Assembly (NCBI GenBank): GCA_048772705.1
Contig: JBLWGC010000104.1
Coordinates: 1,205,394 to 1,269,393, forward strand
DNA: 64,000 bases
Direction: 5' to 3'
Source of the DNA: Leidyana gryllorum EB-2025a
Taxonomy: Eukaryota; Apicomplexa
The translations under genes and the position numbers were made by a program. Numbering within the stretch: the stretch's first letter is position 1; each line of letters opens with the position of its first letter. Shown here piece by piece: positions 23,981-36,800 of the stretch. The notes beneath the pieces were generated by a model. That model did not search any database and had not been told where the DNA came from. It worked only from the letters and a program-made list of their open reading frames with translations.

Positions 23981-24004
23981 AACTAACTAACTGACTAACT
24001 AACT
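23981..24004. repeat. AACT/GACT short tandem repeat
   Basis: Six tandem units, five AACT and one GACT, directly after the membrane-protein gene, in the spacer before the next plus-strand gene. Confidence 0.85.
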
Positions 24005-24092
24005 GATGTCTTCTAGGGAGCCCAAGCGAATTGAACCCCAATTACAGCTAGCAATATATGTATACATCTGTGTGCAGATTTGTGAATGATTT

Positions 24093-26691
24093 ATGGCTAC
24101 GTCAACACCATTATTGACAACATCCGACTCAATAGCCGCCCTGCAGTCGGCTCTCAAGCGCTCATTCCAATTACCCCCTCGAAGTAGCGTCGCCTCTCAT
24201 TTCGGATCACAACTACCTGAAGACAACAATGCTGAAGGCGAAGATGAGAGCAGTAGTCTCCTTCGCAACCTCCAGCCAATGCCCAGTGAAACCTTCGACC
24301 TCGCCTCTCTGGTCCGCGGGGGAGGGAGAGATGCTAGCAGGCCACCCAGTGTGATCAAAGGCTTCAAAACCCCCACCACCACACCGCAGTCGGTCGCTAG
24401 TGACCTCCAATCCATGCGGACATTCCAAGATCCAGATTGGCCGCCGGTCCCAGCACGGACAGCGGCTGTCGAACAAGCCTCTACATGCCTGAGGATCTTC
24501 TCCGCCGCCGCAACCCATCAACAGTCCTTTTCTGCCAACGCCATATCGGGAGCTCTAGCCGGTGCCCTGCCGCCACACGAACAAGCTGTCCTGACGCTCA
24601 AGCTGGTCAAAGTGTTGTGCGCAAAGGTGAGTACAGAACGTGAATTCCATATCATACCCGAGCATAGCATCGACAAGTGAAAACGCTAAAGGCTGCGTTG
24701 CGCCAACAGAAGGCGCGTGCTTCTCGTCAGGTGTCGACAGTGCCAGAAGAGGGCACCGAAGACAACAACTCTCAGTCGTCCCCCACCTCGCCGCCGCCCT
24801 CGAGACCCAATTCTACACCCATACGTAAAACACCCCCTATGCGGGCACGACCACCTCGACCTCACGTAGTATCTTGTGCGATGCATACCCCAGGCTACGC
24901 TCCGCACGCCGTGAACTGTAAGAAATCAATGTAGAATGACAATCAATTGACTCCTCGACAGATGAATCTATGGCCTCTTATCCCGCACCGCGCTTGTATC
25001 ACAGCACCGCGTTGTCAGCGGCAACCGGACCAGTTGTTCTCGGCCCGGTGTGCCGAGTAAGTTCCGTAGCGGAGCCAAGAGCCATGTCGCCGGGGGTGGG
25101 GTTGTATAATTCGGTACCTCAAGAGGCCCCAGATGATTGTGAACGGCATCACAGTCACCAATCGGTGCCCTCCGCGAACGAAGAACTCCATATTGTGAAC
25201 GATCTGAGGGACTTGCGTCATTTTATCGACAGTCTTCGCCAAGACCTCAAAATCAACATGGGCGCTGGAGCTATCGGAACCGAGGCAGTACATGTGCGCC
25301 CCGCAACGGATACCGAACAGCCAATGGCAAAGGATGCGGGCACAACCACAACATCCGAGGTCGTGGACCAGCAGACGCAAACGAGCCCGGTAGCTGGGGG
25401 GAATCCAAACCGATCCTTCATGCCTATACCCCCCTTGCCTGCTGGTCGCTACTCAAGTTACGCATCGGGTCTCGCACCCGACCTGGGCACGGGACTGCCT
25501 CCCTCTCCTCGTCCAAACTCCCCTTGTCTGCATAAACGAAGCCCCAGAGGACTGATACTGACCGGGGGGTCCAGTCGCTCGGTACCGTTCGTGGATCCCG
25601 AAGCCTCAGACCATCTCCCTCGTCCTCGCCTCTCAGTGTTCCGCACAGAGCCTGGTGAAGCTGCACAACTTCAGAAGCCTCCTTGGGCTGTCGGAGGTTT
25701 GAGCAGCGTCAATGTTAGCAGAGGCGGAAGTCAAGATACGCGGTATATGAGCGACTATGACTCCGCCGCCGATGAAAGGAGGCGTCGTCAGGGTCTGGAA
25801 CGATACTATGCCGAACTTCAGCGGAGTACCCACAGGTCCGAAGCAGAAAGCCGCTATGACACTGTCGACTATACTATCAATTATGCCTCTACAGCTGCCC
25901 CATCAGCAGGCTACTACACTGGCAACGCGGTGCCACCGGATGATGAGTACTATGTACCAGTGGAGGAGGGGGGGACGGACTCACCTCCGTCAGGGCGCGA
26001 CTATGGCGAGAACGAATATCGAAGAGAGGGAGGACGCGACCTACCCCCCTTCGTTGATGACGATATTGTGGCTTCATCCGAGGACGCAGCCACGCCCGCC
26101 TTTGCAGAACAGGTCGAAATCCAAATTCGGCTTCAGACCAGTGGGTCAACACCTGATCAGCACCTACATGGGGAAGATACTGGATCGCCAAACGCGACAG
26201 CCTACCAACAGTCACCAACAGACAGTCCGAACGCCCATGACAGGCAGTCTGAATCACCCTCTCACGATTTGACTCTATTGCACTCACCCATAGGACATGG
26301 AGGTGGTACTTTTGAGTCGCCCGCCGAACGATACCGACAGATGCATCACCTTACAGCTGGTCCCCGCCTGAATAGTCGCAATTCCAGTCCTTCAGCGAGC
26401 CCGCCCTCGAGAGACTATAGACGACTTCTCCGACCGGTTATTGGCGGCTCCCCAACGTCTGATGGCCAATTGTCCCCTCCAGGCATTACATCCCCGCTTG
26501 GCTCGCCCACACTAACCTCTCCGAATTCTTTGACAACTGGTTCCCCGATCTCTCCGGGAGGGCGCTCTATGGACTCCCCCTCTCAGCCGGTCCGGCGACG
26601 TTCGTACAAAGGCATTAGGCAGAGGAGCTCGGGAGATTTGCGGTATATTCAATCACCAATGAGCGCCGAAGGCAGCCCATTGAGCGCTTGA
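24093..26691 (+). CDS. Large disordered Ser/Pro-rich hypothetical protein
   Basis: Not recognised. Exons 24093..24626, 24668..24917, 24962..26691 (introns 41 and 44 bp), 837 residues. A helical patch (QAVLTLKLVKVLCAK, then VKTLKAALRQQKARA) sits at residues ~165-195. Most of the rest is low complexity: Ser/Pro/Gly/Tyr-rich with many SP dipeptides (ITSPLGSPTLTSPNS, SPMSAEGSPLSA) that would suit proline-directed kinases. One short helical stretch follows (IVNDLRDLRHFIDSLRQDL). No membrane segment. It looks like a phosphorylated scaffold or cytoskeletal protein, but that is inference. Confidence 0.6.
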
Positions 26692-26718
26692 CCGTGTGTT
26701 TTCGGATTCCACACACGA

Positions 26719-27796
26719 ATGCGACGACTTGCTTTACTATGCCAGACTGCCTTCAGTGCAGCATCAATGCTCAACATCCGCTCTGAACCACTGGCAATAG
26801 GCAATAGTGTTGCTCGCGGCATAGGAGGAGGGTTCGAACGCATGGTGAGTTATAACGGTGTGCTGCCGCCTATCTTGCCACCATATATCACATTCTCGCA
26901 CCCAGGCAAATCAGAAGTCAAGTATGAGGAGATTGGACGCGATGGAAAATCAAGTACAACAACCCCGAGAACCCGCAGGGGGAGATATAACTACGAATTG
27001 GAATGAAGCTAGAGCAGCTGTGAGACACACACCTTCATTTTGGACCGACAAACATTTGCATCTGTCAGATCACGAACAGTGAAACTGAGCGTGAGCTCGC
27101 GAACTCAAAGGTTGCTATCGCTGGTGAGTTTCTGAATGTCGACGTCAATATGCGCTGTTGTTGTTTGCACTCATAGAAGGATTAGTCAAGGCCGCTGAGG
27201 AGTCCCAAGTGGAAGGCCCCGCTTCTCCTGAAGACTATACAGAAGCGGATCGCGAGAGAATCTATGGTCACAATCTATTGACAGCTCAAGAAGCCTTTCA
27301 CGCTGCAGTTAAGAAGTTAAGGGACACTCAATGGGATCTCAATTTGGCTAATCAAGACATATCCAAAGTTGAAGCTCAAGCTCAATCAGCCGATGAATGT
27401 GACCTACGAAATGTCCCAACAGAGAATAACCTAGGCGTGATGCACCGGCGCGCTGATAGAGTAGCGAGAACGCTGGATGAATTGACTGACCGCCTGAACG
27501 AAGCCGAGGATCATTTGGCGTCGTTGCCCCAGCCCGCTGGACAGGAGAATTTGACTGCCGAAGAGATTGACGCAGCTGTAGCAGCTGCTAACGACGAAGC
27601 CCTAGAAGAAGGTGCGCTGGAGAGAGAAAGGGGAGAAGAAGACCAAGCGATCGACCAGGACGAAGATTTGGCTGCTCCTCAAGAGGGACCAGAGGCTCAT
27701 CACAGGGAAGAAACTACCACACACCACTTAGCGCATGGAGAAGGCGATTTCGGGCACCTGGATCATGTATTGTCTACTCCGGGAGGTTTCTTCTGA
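26719..27796 (+). CDS. Acidic coiled-coil hypothetical protein
   Basis: Not recognised. Exons 26719..26844, 26906..27019, 27069..27123, 27177..27796, 304 residues. The start MRRLALLCQTAFSAASML could be a signal or mitochondrial presequence (basic, no acidic residue in the first 20). The core is helical (RIYGHNLLTAQEAFHAAVKKL, VARTLDELTDRLNEAEDHL). The C-terminus is very acidic, then His/Thr-rich. It lies 27 bp after the Ser/Pro-rich gene on the same strand. Confidence 0.6.
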
Positions 27797-27890
27797 CACA
27801 GCACAGCAACTTTAGTACGGGCTGAACGCCTAGCTGGTGATCCAGTGCCTCGTGCATCAGCTAAGCTCAGGTGTCACCAGCACTCACTAC

Positions 27891-29784
27891 TCATTCATCA
27901 TTGGGCACAATGATATCGTCTATTTTGAGTATCATCTTGACGACCTGAGTGGCCAATGCGAACTGGTGGAGCTTGGAGTTCAGCGACTCATACACCTGGG
28001 CGCTCAACATATCGTTAGTCTTCCCAGCCAAGCAGTCTACACCGATATTAGGATTTCCCTCAGCAACCTGGCGGCCCCTCAAGTCTCCCACTGTGTGAAT
28101 GGCGTCCATTCCACTGTTCTCGGCCAACGCTTCTGGAATGCTCAACAACGCTTCGGCGAAGGCTTCCAGAGCATGCTGCTCAATCGTGGGGGTCTTGCGA
28201 GCGGCTTCCATAACACTCAAGGCGGCAGCGGTCTCGACGGCACCTCCACCTGGCACCACTCGAGGATCGCAAATCAAGTTGCGAACGACACATAAAGCAT
28301 CGTGAATACATCTCTTCGCCTCACTGATCACCATGGCGTTGCCACCTCGAATCAAAATAGTGACAGCCCGACCCTTAGGGCATCCTGAAATGGAAGAAAA
28401 GATTAAGACGTTCCGATGTGGACACAAGTGGAATGTAAGAAGTTGCCGAAGTTACACACACATGCGTGGAATCATCAAAGTTACCTTCGATCAAGATGGT
28501 CTTCTCGTCTTCGGTTCCAATCGAAATTTCCTTGACAACCTTTGCAGTTCCGAGCTTCTCAGCAGTGAGATCTTCGAACCGAGGAACGATATGTCCACCA
28601 GTGGCGAGCGAAACCAGCTCGATCTCTTGACCGCCGACCCAACGCACGGCAGGGAGATTTTCCCTCAAGAGCAGATGGTTGGCTTCGTCATCGAAACCCC
28701 ATTGACACAACACAACATTTGCTCCTGATTTCTTGACACACTCAACCATATCCTTGAAGTATTTTTGTTCTTGTGCCAGCAGGTCCTTGTAAGCATCCGA
28801 GCTCTTGATGGAGAGTTTATGTTTGGTTTTCGGCTTGGGCTGTTAGGGAACGGCAAGTCTCAATGGGGTTGAAGGGCCATTGGTACTTACGGGTTCAAAT
28901 GGACAGGTGAGGATAGCAATTCGGGCATCCTCTACACACTTGTTCATCTGCGAGTGGCTGAAGTCTTTGTTTAAGGCAATGCCTTCGATGAGCATGGTGT
29001 CTTCCAGTTTGCCTCCGGCTTTGCCTTCGACTTTGATGAGGTCGAAGTTGACGTCCCGTCTCTCGAGATCGGCCACGGCGAGAACGGCGCGGACGCAAAT
29101 ATCGGCGAGTTCCGAGGCTCTACTGGAGACAACCTTACTGCAGAGGGCAGTCATGGCTGCATGGCGACTGTGAAGGAGACAGCTGATGAAAGTGCGGAGT
29201 GAATGGACTTACAGGACATCTTCTTGCACACCCATGGAAACAGCAACGGATTCGATTCTCTTGGCAGCAACGCGACAGGCGGTTTCGTAGCCGTCAGCGA
29301 TGTGGAGGGGATGAAGTTTCTTGTCCTGAAGTTTGAGGGCCTGATCGAGGAGAGCGCCTGCCAGAACCACAACACCGGTGGTGCCATCACCAATCTCCTC
29401 GTCCTGGGACTTGGAGAGGTCTACAAGAAGGCGGGCGCACTCATGTTCGACCTGAAGGAACGGATAGGTTTGCGGAGGGGGGTGTGAGCAGAGGGGGGTG
29501 TGGGCAGACAGAGAGGTTTACACGATGGGAGGGTGTGCTTTCGAACTTACGGGCATCTTCTTCAAGATGGTAGCGCCGTCATTGGTGACGGTTACATCGC
29601 CATCAGGACTGACGATGATTTTGTCCATACCACGAGGACCGAAGGAGGTGCGAATGGTTTGTGCGACTTGTGACGCTGCGAGGATGTTGGCTTTCTGAGC
29701 CTCATATCCCTTCAACCGTTTCTTCTCCTCCTGGTCTTGAATAAGAATAATGGGGGCTCCCCCAAACTCACTCAGACCAACCAT
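27891..29784 (-). CDS. CCT5: TCP-1/CCT chaperonin epsilon subunit
   Basis: Five exons, complement of 29551..29784, 29213..29451, 28891..29167, 28485..28839, 27891..28384, 532 residues, the normal CCT length. ATP-site motifs are intact: [39 protein letters not shown], and VPGGGAVE in the C-terminal equatorial part. The apical stretch [17 protein letters not shown] and the block [25 protein letters not shown] are characteristic of the epsilon subunit. CCT folds actin, tubulin and WD40 proteins, BUB3 among plausible clients here. Introns of 99, 45, 51 and 100 bp. Confidence 0.95.
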
Positions 29785-29820
29785 TGTGTTCTAAACTTTT
29801 GTTTTGTGTGGGTGAAAAGT

Positions 29821-30324
29821 TCATTGGGCGATGAACATGAGAGCAGCAGCAGTGACAAATAAAGCTGTTGGGATTGCAGGTATGAGGGAGGTGGCGGCAT
29901 CTTTGCTTTTTGAAGTTGAATCTTCACTCTCTGTCTTGACAACTATGTCTACTTGCTGGGCTGCAGCCTGCTGTGTGCTGTTGGATGGTGGGGGTCCGCT
30001 GGGTTGTGAAGAGGAATTTGTGGTGTTGTTATCATCGCCTCTCCTCTCTTTATGGTCTTTACCGCCTTTGTTCTCTGCATCCTTTGCTTTCTTATCCTGT
30101 TCGACCGCTTTCCGTTTCTCTTTGGCTGCCTTTTCTTCTTCTTTAGCCTCTTTCACTTCGACCTGGGCAAAGTTGGCATAGGGGGCGTCGGATTCCTCAT
30201 ACGGGAGATAGGGGTCGGGGCCCAACTCAAAAGGCTGTGCGCCCGGTAGTCTCCCGTAGGGGGCGGCTGCGGTGAGATGGGTTGCTGTGAGCGCGAGCGC
30301 GATTTGAAGTGTAGCGAGACGCAT
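29821..30324 (-). CDS. Small secreted Lys/Glu-rich protein with GPI-like tail
   Basis: Not recognised. Single exon, 167 residues: a signal peptide (MRLATLQIALALTATHLTAA), a Pro/Tyr-rich stretch, a highly charged Lys/Glu helix (residues ~57-92), a Ser/Asn/Gln/Pro linker, and a hydrophobic C-terminus (IPAIPTALFVTAAALMFIAQ) with no basic residue after it, as in a GPI-attachment signal. It starts 36 bp from CCT5 on the same strand. Confidence 0.6.
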   Translation of the reverse strand: MRLATLQIALALTATHLTAAAPYGRLPGAQPFELGPDPYLPYEESDAPYANFAQVEVKEAKEEEKAAKEKRKAVEQDKKAKDAENKGGKDHKERRGDDNNTTNSSSQPSGPPPSNSTQQAAAQQVDIVVKTESEDSTSKSKDAATSLIPAIPTALFVTAAALMFIAQ

Positions 30325-30405
30325 GGCTATGAGAGGAGCTGTTTATGTGGACATTCGACATGCAGTACATGTCTTGTGTTGGTACGGCAAAATAGCACTA
30401 ATCGA

Positions 30406-30831
30406 TCAAACGAGTACGAGGAAAAAGGTGACTGATAAGAGTAGGGGTATAGTGAGCGAGCAGATGAGGTTGCTTATCGCTCCCGAGGTAGCCGTGGTAG
30501 TAGGGGTAGCTCCCGTCAATTGTGTAATAATTGCTGAGGCAGTCCCTCCGGCACCGGCACTGCCGTATGGGGATGTTTGGCCAAGAACGGTGCCAACAAC
30601 AGACGCTCCGCCCAGCAGAGCAGAAGCCATGCCTCCCTTTTGCAGAAAGTTGCTTGGGAGGTCGTCGTACATGGCCCCGCCTGCGTCTGCCATTGCCCTT
30701 CCAGATCCGTCACAGTCCCGGAAACGCCTTCCACGAGCAGAAGTATCACAGGCCAAAACCAATGAGTTGATACAGAACATCACGAGACACAGCATTATTG
30801 AAGGCCTCCACATGATCACCATCAAGTGCAT
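30406..30831 (-). CDS. Small secreted Gly/Ala/Thr-rich protein with GPI-like tail
   Basis: Not recognised. Single exon, 141 residues from the ATG at 30831. I chose this start because the first hydrophobic segment (SIMLCLVMFCINSLVLA) then works as a signal peptide and because the longer frame would run into PSME4. The mature part has a short Cys/Arg region, then Gly/Ala/Thr-rich sequence. It ends LTIPLLLSVTFFLVLV, a GPI-like tail. It has the same architecture as its downstream neighbour but no obvious sequence identity, and it begins 16 bp after the PSME4 stop. Confidence 0.55.
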   Translation of the reverse strand: MHLMVIMWRPSIMLCLVMFCINSLVLACDTSARGRRFRDCDGSGRAMADAGGAMYDDLPSNFLQKGGMASALLGGASVVGTVLGQTSPYGSAGAGGTASAIITQLTGATPTTTATSGAISNLICSLTIPLLLSVTFFLVLV

Positions 30832-30847
30832 GTGCACAAATGCACAA

Positions 30848-33800
30848 TCACGAAAAGTAGATCGGCGTGCCACGATGTTCGTCGAGTATCTCTCTCTGCT
30901 CGGCGGTAAAAATACCTTTGATCTCACGTTCCCATTCCTTCTGATGCCACTTGAAGAAATCTTGTAAGCAATGCTCCACTGTGGCACGCGCGGCGTCAGG
31001 ATTCCTACGTGTCCCAAACTGGGCGAAGTGACAGATAATCTGAGGCAGCCAGAACGGTTTGCTCGATAGAGCTGTGCCGATGATGGACGCTAAACCAAAC
31101 AGAGCTCCCATGCGCTTAGAATCCGAGGGTTTGATAGGATCGTGGGGACTCCCGAGAACTTCGACCAGCCGTTGAGCAGATTGAGATTGCTCTTGGGGAG
31201 AGAGAGTGGACATGAACGACTGGTACGCAATTCGAGCGTTATTGGTCACCGATGTGTTGACATTGCACAATGCCAATTCGAGGAATTCTTGAACAAAGCG
31301 ATTGAGATCGGGATTCAACATATGTGCAATTCGCTGTTCAACTCCGTAGATATGGATCATGCGCACCACAGTCATCTGTACAAACCAATCCGCTCGTCCA
31401 TAGGCCTCCTTCAGTTTCTCCAACAGTCTGCGGCAATAACGTTGATGAAACATTCGGTCCCACTTACGCCCATTCGATCATCTCGTTCCGAAGAGCCAGA
31501 TGGGGGGTCGCTGCCAGTGATAGACACGTCGCTTCGGCCGCATTCTTCAATTCCTCTTCCGGATGGGCGCGACAAGCCAACATCAAATCCAACATCTGAT
31601 GATAAACAAAGGATTCGGCTTAGCCAAGAGGAGACAAACTCGATTTAACTCACTCCAATGTCATGTTGGCTGGCGGAGATGTTGAGACTATTTCGGTTGG
31701 CCAACCCGCTGACGATCAAATGAGTCTTGACGAAAGCAATATCAGCGGGTCTCTCGTCGGAAGTGAAGCCTTTATCTGTCAAAGAGAGTTTGAAATAGCC
31801 AAGTCAGAAAATGGAGACGTCTCCGTCTCCTTGTTACTTACCAGCGCATATCTTGGCATCCTTGAGGGTGACTTCAATTAACTCTGGCACGCGTTCTGAC
31901 TGCCAAGAAGTGTATCGACGTCCAGCCGTCTCGGCCAGATCGCTGATCGCTTTGGCCTTTTCGGGTCCGGCCAACTCGGTCCAAGTTCGCTGATGGTACA
32001 TCAGACTGCTGATGGTGCCCAGCATCGCTTGAGCGACATCTTCCCGGAGTTTCTTGTGAGTGACGTGGAAGGACTCGTTAGACATCAAGAAATTGATCTG
32101 CATTTCGGTGACGTCGGGGCGCAGTCCATTCAAAGACCCAATCAAGAAGGCCAATGCTCGGAGACGGCGAACATCCTCGAGTGAGGTGGTGGTGTTAGAG
32201 GGATCAACTTCGCGCTCGCCAATTTTGTTGGGCACCAATGGAGGGGGCGGGATGAAACGCTCGTCCTCGACGACGCCGTGGACGATAAAGTTGAGGATTG
32301 CATTGACGTAATTATTCCAATGTGGTCCAAAGGATTTGACATTGGCCTCGAAGGGTCTCGTGACTGGCTTGGCGGGAGTCAATATGTCACCGAGACAGTA
32401 GCGTCCAACATCATACCACATCATGGCGTCCTCGGGCGTGGAGCGTTGGAGTTGACGAACGACAACTGGATGGCAAATGCGGAACATCTCGCGTCTGTGT
32501 TCGGGCTCCCATTTCCTGCACGCTCTCAGAACGCCCGCAATGCTCTCGGCTAAAGCGGCTGGGACTTCGTCGTCAGCGATGGGGTGATCTGCCCATTTGT
32601 TCCAGACTTGAGTAACTTTGTTGCGCATAATTTGCTGTAGACAGACCTCAGGGCCGCAATAACGGTAAAGATACTGAGCGAGCGACTGAGGGAATATACA
32701 GCAATGGACACTGAAAGATTTGAAGAGTTTGCCAATCCGAGTGGAAGGCCATGTCCGATCCAATCGTATCATATCGACCACCAAGTCGTACAACAAGTCG
32801 ACCTTCGTTGAGCGTTTTCTCAATTGCATATGGACTTGAGGCAGACACTGGAGCATTTGAGCGGCACCGTTCGCGAAACTCTCAGCCATCTTTGGAGTCG
32901 ATGGAATCTGTTTGCTGAGAACCATCTTGAGAAGTATCGATGTCCCACAAAGTCCGAGAGATGTGAAGAGCGACGAATGGGTTGTGCTATCGGATGAGTC
33001 TATCAGAATGGTGACCAAACGATCGACGAGCGAGAGGTCGTGTTGCAATATATCCACGTCGATCAACGACAGAGCCCACGTCATTGCCACCAGACGAGAT
33101 CGCCAGTGCATCCCGGTCTCTTTCTCCAAACGGGTCAGTAGCTCTCCCAACAAACGGCTGCCGTCACTTGGGTCACTGAATTTGTGGCGTTGTTCCAGAA
33201 GGAAGCGACTGAATTGTATCAGACGCAATTTGAGAGTTTCCAGTTCGAGTGGCACAGCCAATCGATCCACAATCGCCAAAGCTAATTGTGGGAGAAGTTT
33301 GGTGTCACATACGACCCGATGGAGGAATTGTCCATCGATCACCAAGTGAATGAGTCCCGTCTGTTGGACGTGCAGTATGATCTTCTGTTTGTCCTTATCA
33401 TTGCGGCTCGCCAGCATAGCGGCATCAATGGAACTTTCGACCTCATCCCGTCCACCACCGCCTTCTTTGCGATCCGCAGAGGTCGTGACCACCATGTGAC
33501 CCGATGAAGCTCTCAAGAAGTTCACCGCAGCCGGTATGTCACTTCTCTTATTCTTGTCTGTGAAGTTGTCGCCTTCGCCGTCTCCCGCACCTCCTGCCCC
33601 CTCCGATGTGTCATTTCCATTACCTCCCATTCCGGTGTTGGCGGTGATCTCGGTGCGTCCATCGTCCGCAGGAGGAGGCAACATTCCAAACTCGCCGGAT
33701 TTCAAATCGTCATCCTCTTGAGGACATGAGAGCGGGGTATCCCGAACCTCCAGTTGCGCTGGTGCCGGGCCAATGGCACGGGCTTGATATGCCACCTGGT

Positions 33801-36800
33801 TGAATTGCTTCACCATATACTCCAGGAGACACCGGGCAGCGTCTCGGTGAGCGAGTGACATGTGTACCAGCGATTCTTGAGCTCGTTTTCTGATCTCAGC
33901 GTACAGATATGTAGCTTGCGCCAACGTGTATTGAAACAATTTGCGACGTTCTCCGTCAAACGGAAGGTCTTGTCGCCGGAGATGGTTTCGCAAGAACCAC
34001 GAATGATGGAGACGTTCGATGAAAGCTATTTGAGTCAAGTCCTCCAGCAAAGCGATATTACACGTCTTTGCTCGAGGATTGACCCAAATATTGAACGTTG
34101 TCCACCATTCCAGATTCCGGCAGAAATCGGCCGCCGACTCGTCCCCCCATTCACGCATAACCGTCACTTGAGTTAAATTCAGTAGTTTCCGCATCAACTT
34201 GGTCAACTCGATGTCTCCCACCTCTACGGAGAAAATGGTCATTGGTGTCGTCAATTGTCGACGAAACTCAGCCACAGACAGCTATAGTGGGGACAAAGCA
34301 ATCAATGCCGACTCACCTTTGGTTGGAACAATAGAGTAGCCCAGTGTGTCAGAATCTATCTGAATTCCGACCCATTCCAGAGCGCTCTTCTCAACGAAGC
34401 GACTTCCGATCTTGAGAAGGATGCCTCCCAAAGGCCCAGTTTGTGCCGCCACTCGGGGCACGAAAGGCACATCCACTGGTCTCTCGTCAGGATAGGCAAA
34501 AGAGAATGCTTCCATTGTCTTCTTCAAGATTCGACAAGTACGGTACAAAGCCGTCGCCAAGTGTTTGGCTGTAAGAAGGCACAATTACAAATTGAGCTCG
34601 TTGCTCGTAGCTCGTATAACACTTACGATCATCGTCCTCATCCTCTTTGGCTTCGTCTTTGCCGCTCTGTTTGGGTTTGATTGGCACCTCGATGTCAACT
34701 GCATCGGGACGGCGGAATGCCGTTCTGATTTCGTCGGTTATAGAGTTGATTGGCAGGGCTTCTTGAAAGAACCTGACGTGTTGTCCGAGCTTAGATTCTT
34801 CGCTGTGAAGACCTTTTAGATAAGGCATGATAACTGTCAAAAGCACTCTGACTGCGGCATCGTGGTCCTCATCGCACGGGGCTGTCCAGCCAGCAGTGGG
34901 GCACTCGTACCGCGCAACGGCTTCCTGAGAACCGTCCCATGAAATTCTCAACCATCGGGGCAACGCCCAACTGGCCAACCCCTCATAATCATTGGACACA
35001 TTTTCGCTCTGACGGAAAGGGGAAGGCGCAGTCTCCAGAAGCACACTGATGATATTGGTGGCAATAGCCAAACCCGTCTTGAATACTTTCTTGTTGGGGG
35101 AATGCATATACACCCACGCCACCTTGGCGAGACGGGTGCTGTGCTTACGCACAATGGGCTTGTCGCATCTGCAGAAGAAAGCTTAGAAGAAATAGCGTCT
35201 CCACTGCACTTACATCATGAGAAGTGCCGTGAGGAGATTGGTGAGCCATAGGTGCATTCGGGTACTCGTATTAGAATTCATGGCATTGTCGGAAATCATT
35301 CGACGTTCAAATTTGCTCAAGAGATATTCAAGCGGATCGAAAGTCTTGATAGTCGCAAACCCAGCTATAACAGCATCAGCAAGTCTCTGCACTGGGGGTC
35401 GTGCCTCCAAAAGAGCCCAGTCAAGGAACCTATCGAAAGCTCTCCGCTGACACTCCTCGCCGAGGTCGACAACCACACAGACTACCAGTGATTGGATCGT
35501 GGGACCAATAGGGTCGCTGGGTATCTCCTGAAGAGAAAACACGTTTGCACGGAGAGAGAGAACGAGAGAGAGAGAGAGTGTGTGTGTGTGTGCAGATCAA
35601 CAAAGAGATGGCCGCGTGATCGGCTTTCCATCGCACGAGAGACGAGATTTGATCTCTCACTCACCCCAGATTGTAGTCTGGACAGGGTGTCCAGGAAAAT
35701 ATCCAACAGTCTCAAAAACCACTCTGAGATACGGGTACTGATCGCATGACGTTGTTCCAAGAGGGTCTTGAACTGCTCAGGTGATTGATAGCCCCAATTC
35801 TCCTCCATCAACATATCCATGGCGACTGAGTCTCGCAGGGGAGCCTCCTCAGGGAGCTCGATCATGGGATCATCCAGTCGTTCATCCGGGTATGCCAGTA
35901 GAGAGTTATGGGGATACTTGGCCTGGAACTCTGTGAAGGAGTCGCCATTTTGACGCGTCTTATATCCGAATATGGGTAGCAGTATCCGCTGCAATTCGCC
36001 GAGTTTGGCATCGTAGAGGTCGCAATCTCCGTGGGTGGACATCGGCAAGAAACTGACCAATGCCAAATACATACTTATCACATGAAGAGACTTGGCCGGC
36101 TCTGCTGGGTCCATCGATTGATCCACTAAATCCAAAAGACGAGCCAATGCCATTGGTTGGTATGCCACCAGGAAACGACTCATCCTTCCGAGCAGCTTCA
36201 GAGCCACTATCATGGGGTAAGGTTCCGTCGTACTCTCCAGATAGGGATTGATCCTGTGGAAAAGGGAAGAGATGTGAGAGACAGGCGAGAGAGACGGAAA
36301 TGTGCGGAGCAAATTCTCACACAGCAGCACCACCAGAACTCACTTGAGAAGGAGTCTTGGAATGACATAGTGGGGCGCGAGAGCGCATAGATCGATGAGA
36401 ATGTCTTCGTATGACATTCGAGCATTCTCGTCTTTCCGCATAACGCCTCTCAGGGCCATTGGGAGAACAACTTGAATCAACAACCTGTCTTCCACAGGTC
36501 CGAGGCGGTAAGACTGTTCTGCCTGAGTGCACCCAACTGTTTCTCTGCGGAATGATGCCCGCTCGCGGCCAACACGTCGGAGATAGGCTCCCACAAGGGC
36601 ACCAGCGAAACTAGCGATAGCTCCTTCTTCTCTGACGGGCGGTGCTGAGCTCAGGGTGTATAGAGCCAGAATGCGCAGCAGACCGAGCAGACGATTCATG
36701 CTGGAGGGGTCTTGGCAATAGGGTTTGAGTGTATAGATAACGATGTTTGCGGCTGAACGTTTGAGACTGAGACCACTCAACACAAGCGCTGAGTAGTCAC

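Noticed and set aside
31834-34275. Separate 813-residue gene inside PSME4
   Set aside because: A 93-bp intron (34224..34316) with a good pyrimidine tract joins it in phase to the preceding exon, so it is the central PSME4 exon.
35551-35592. GA/GT run as a CRISPR or minisatellite element
   Set aside because: Simple dinucleotide repeat inside a short intron with no spacers; an ordinary microsatellite.
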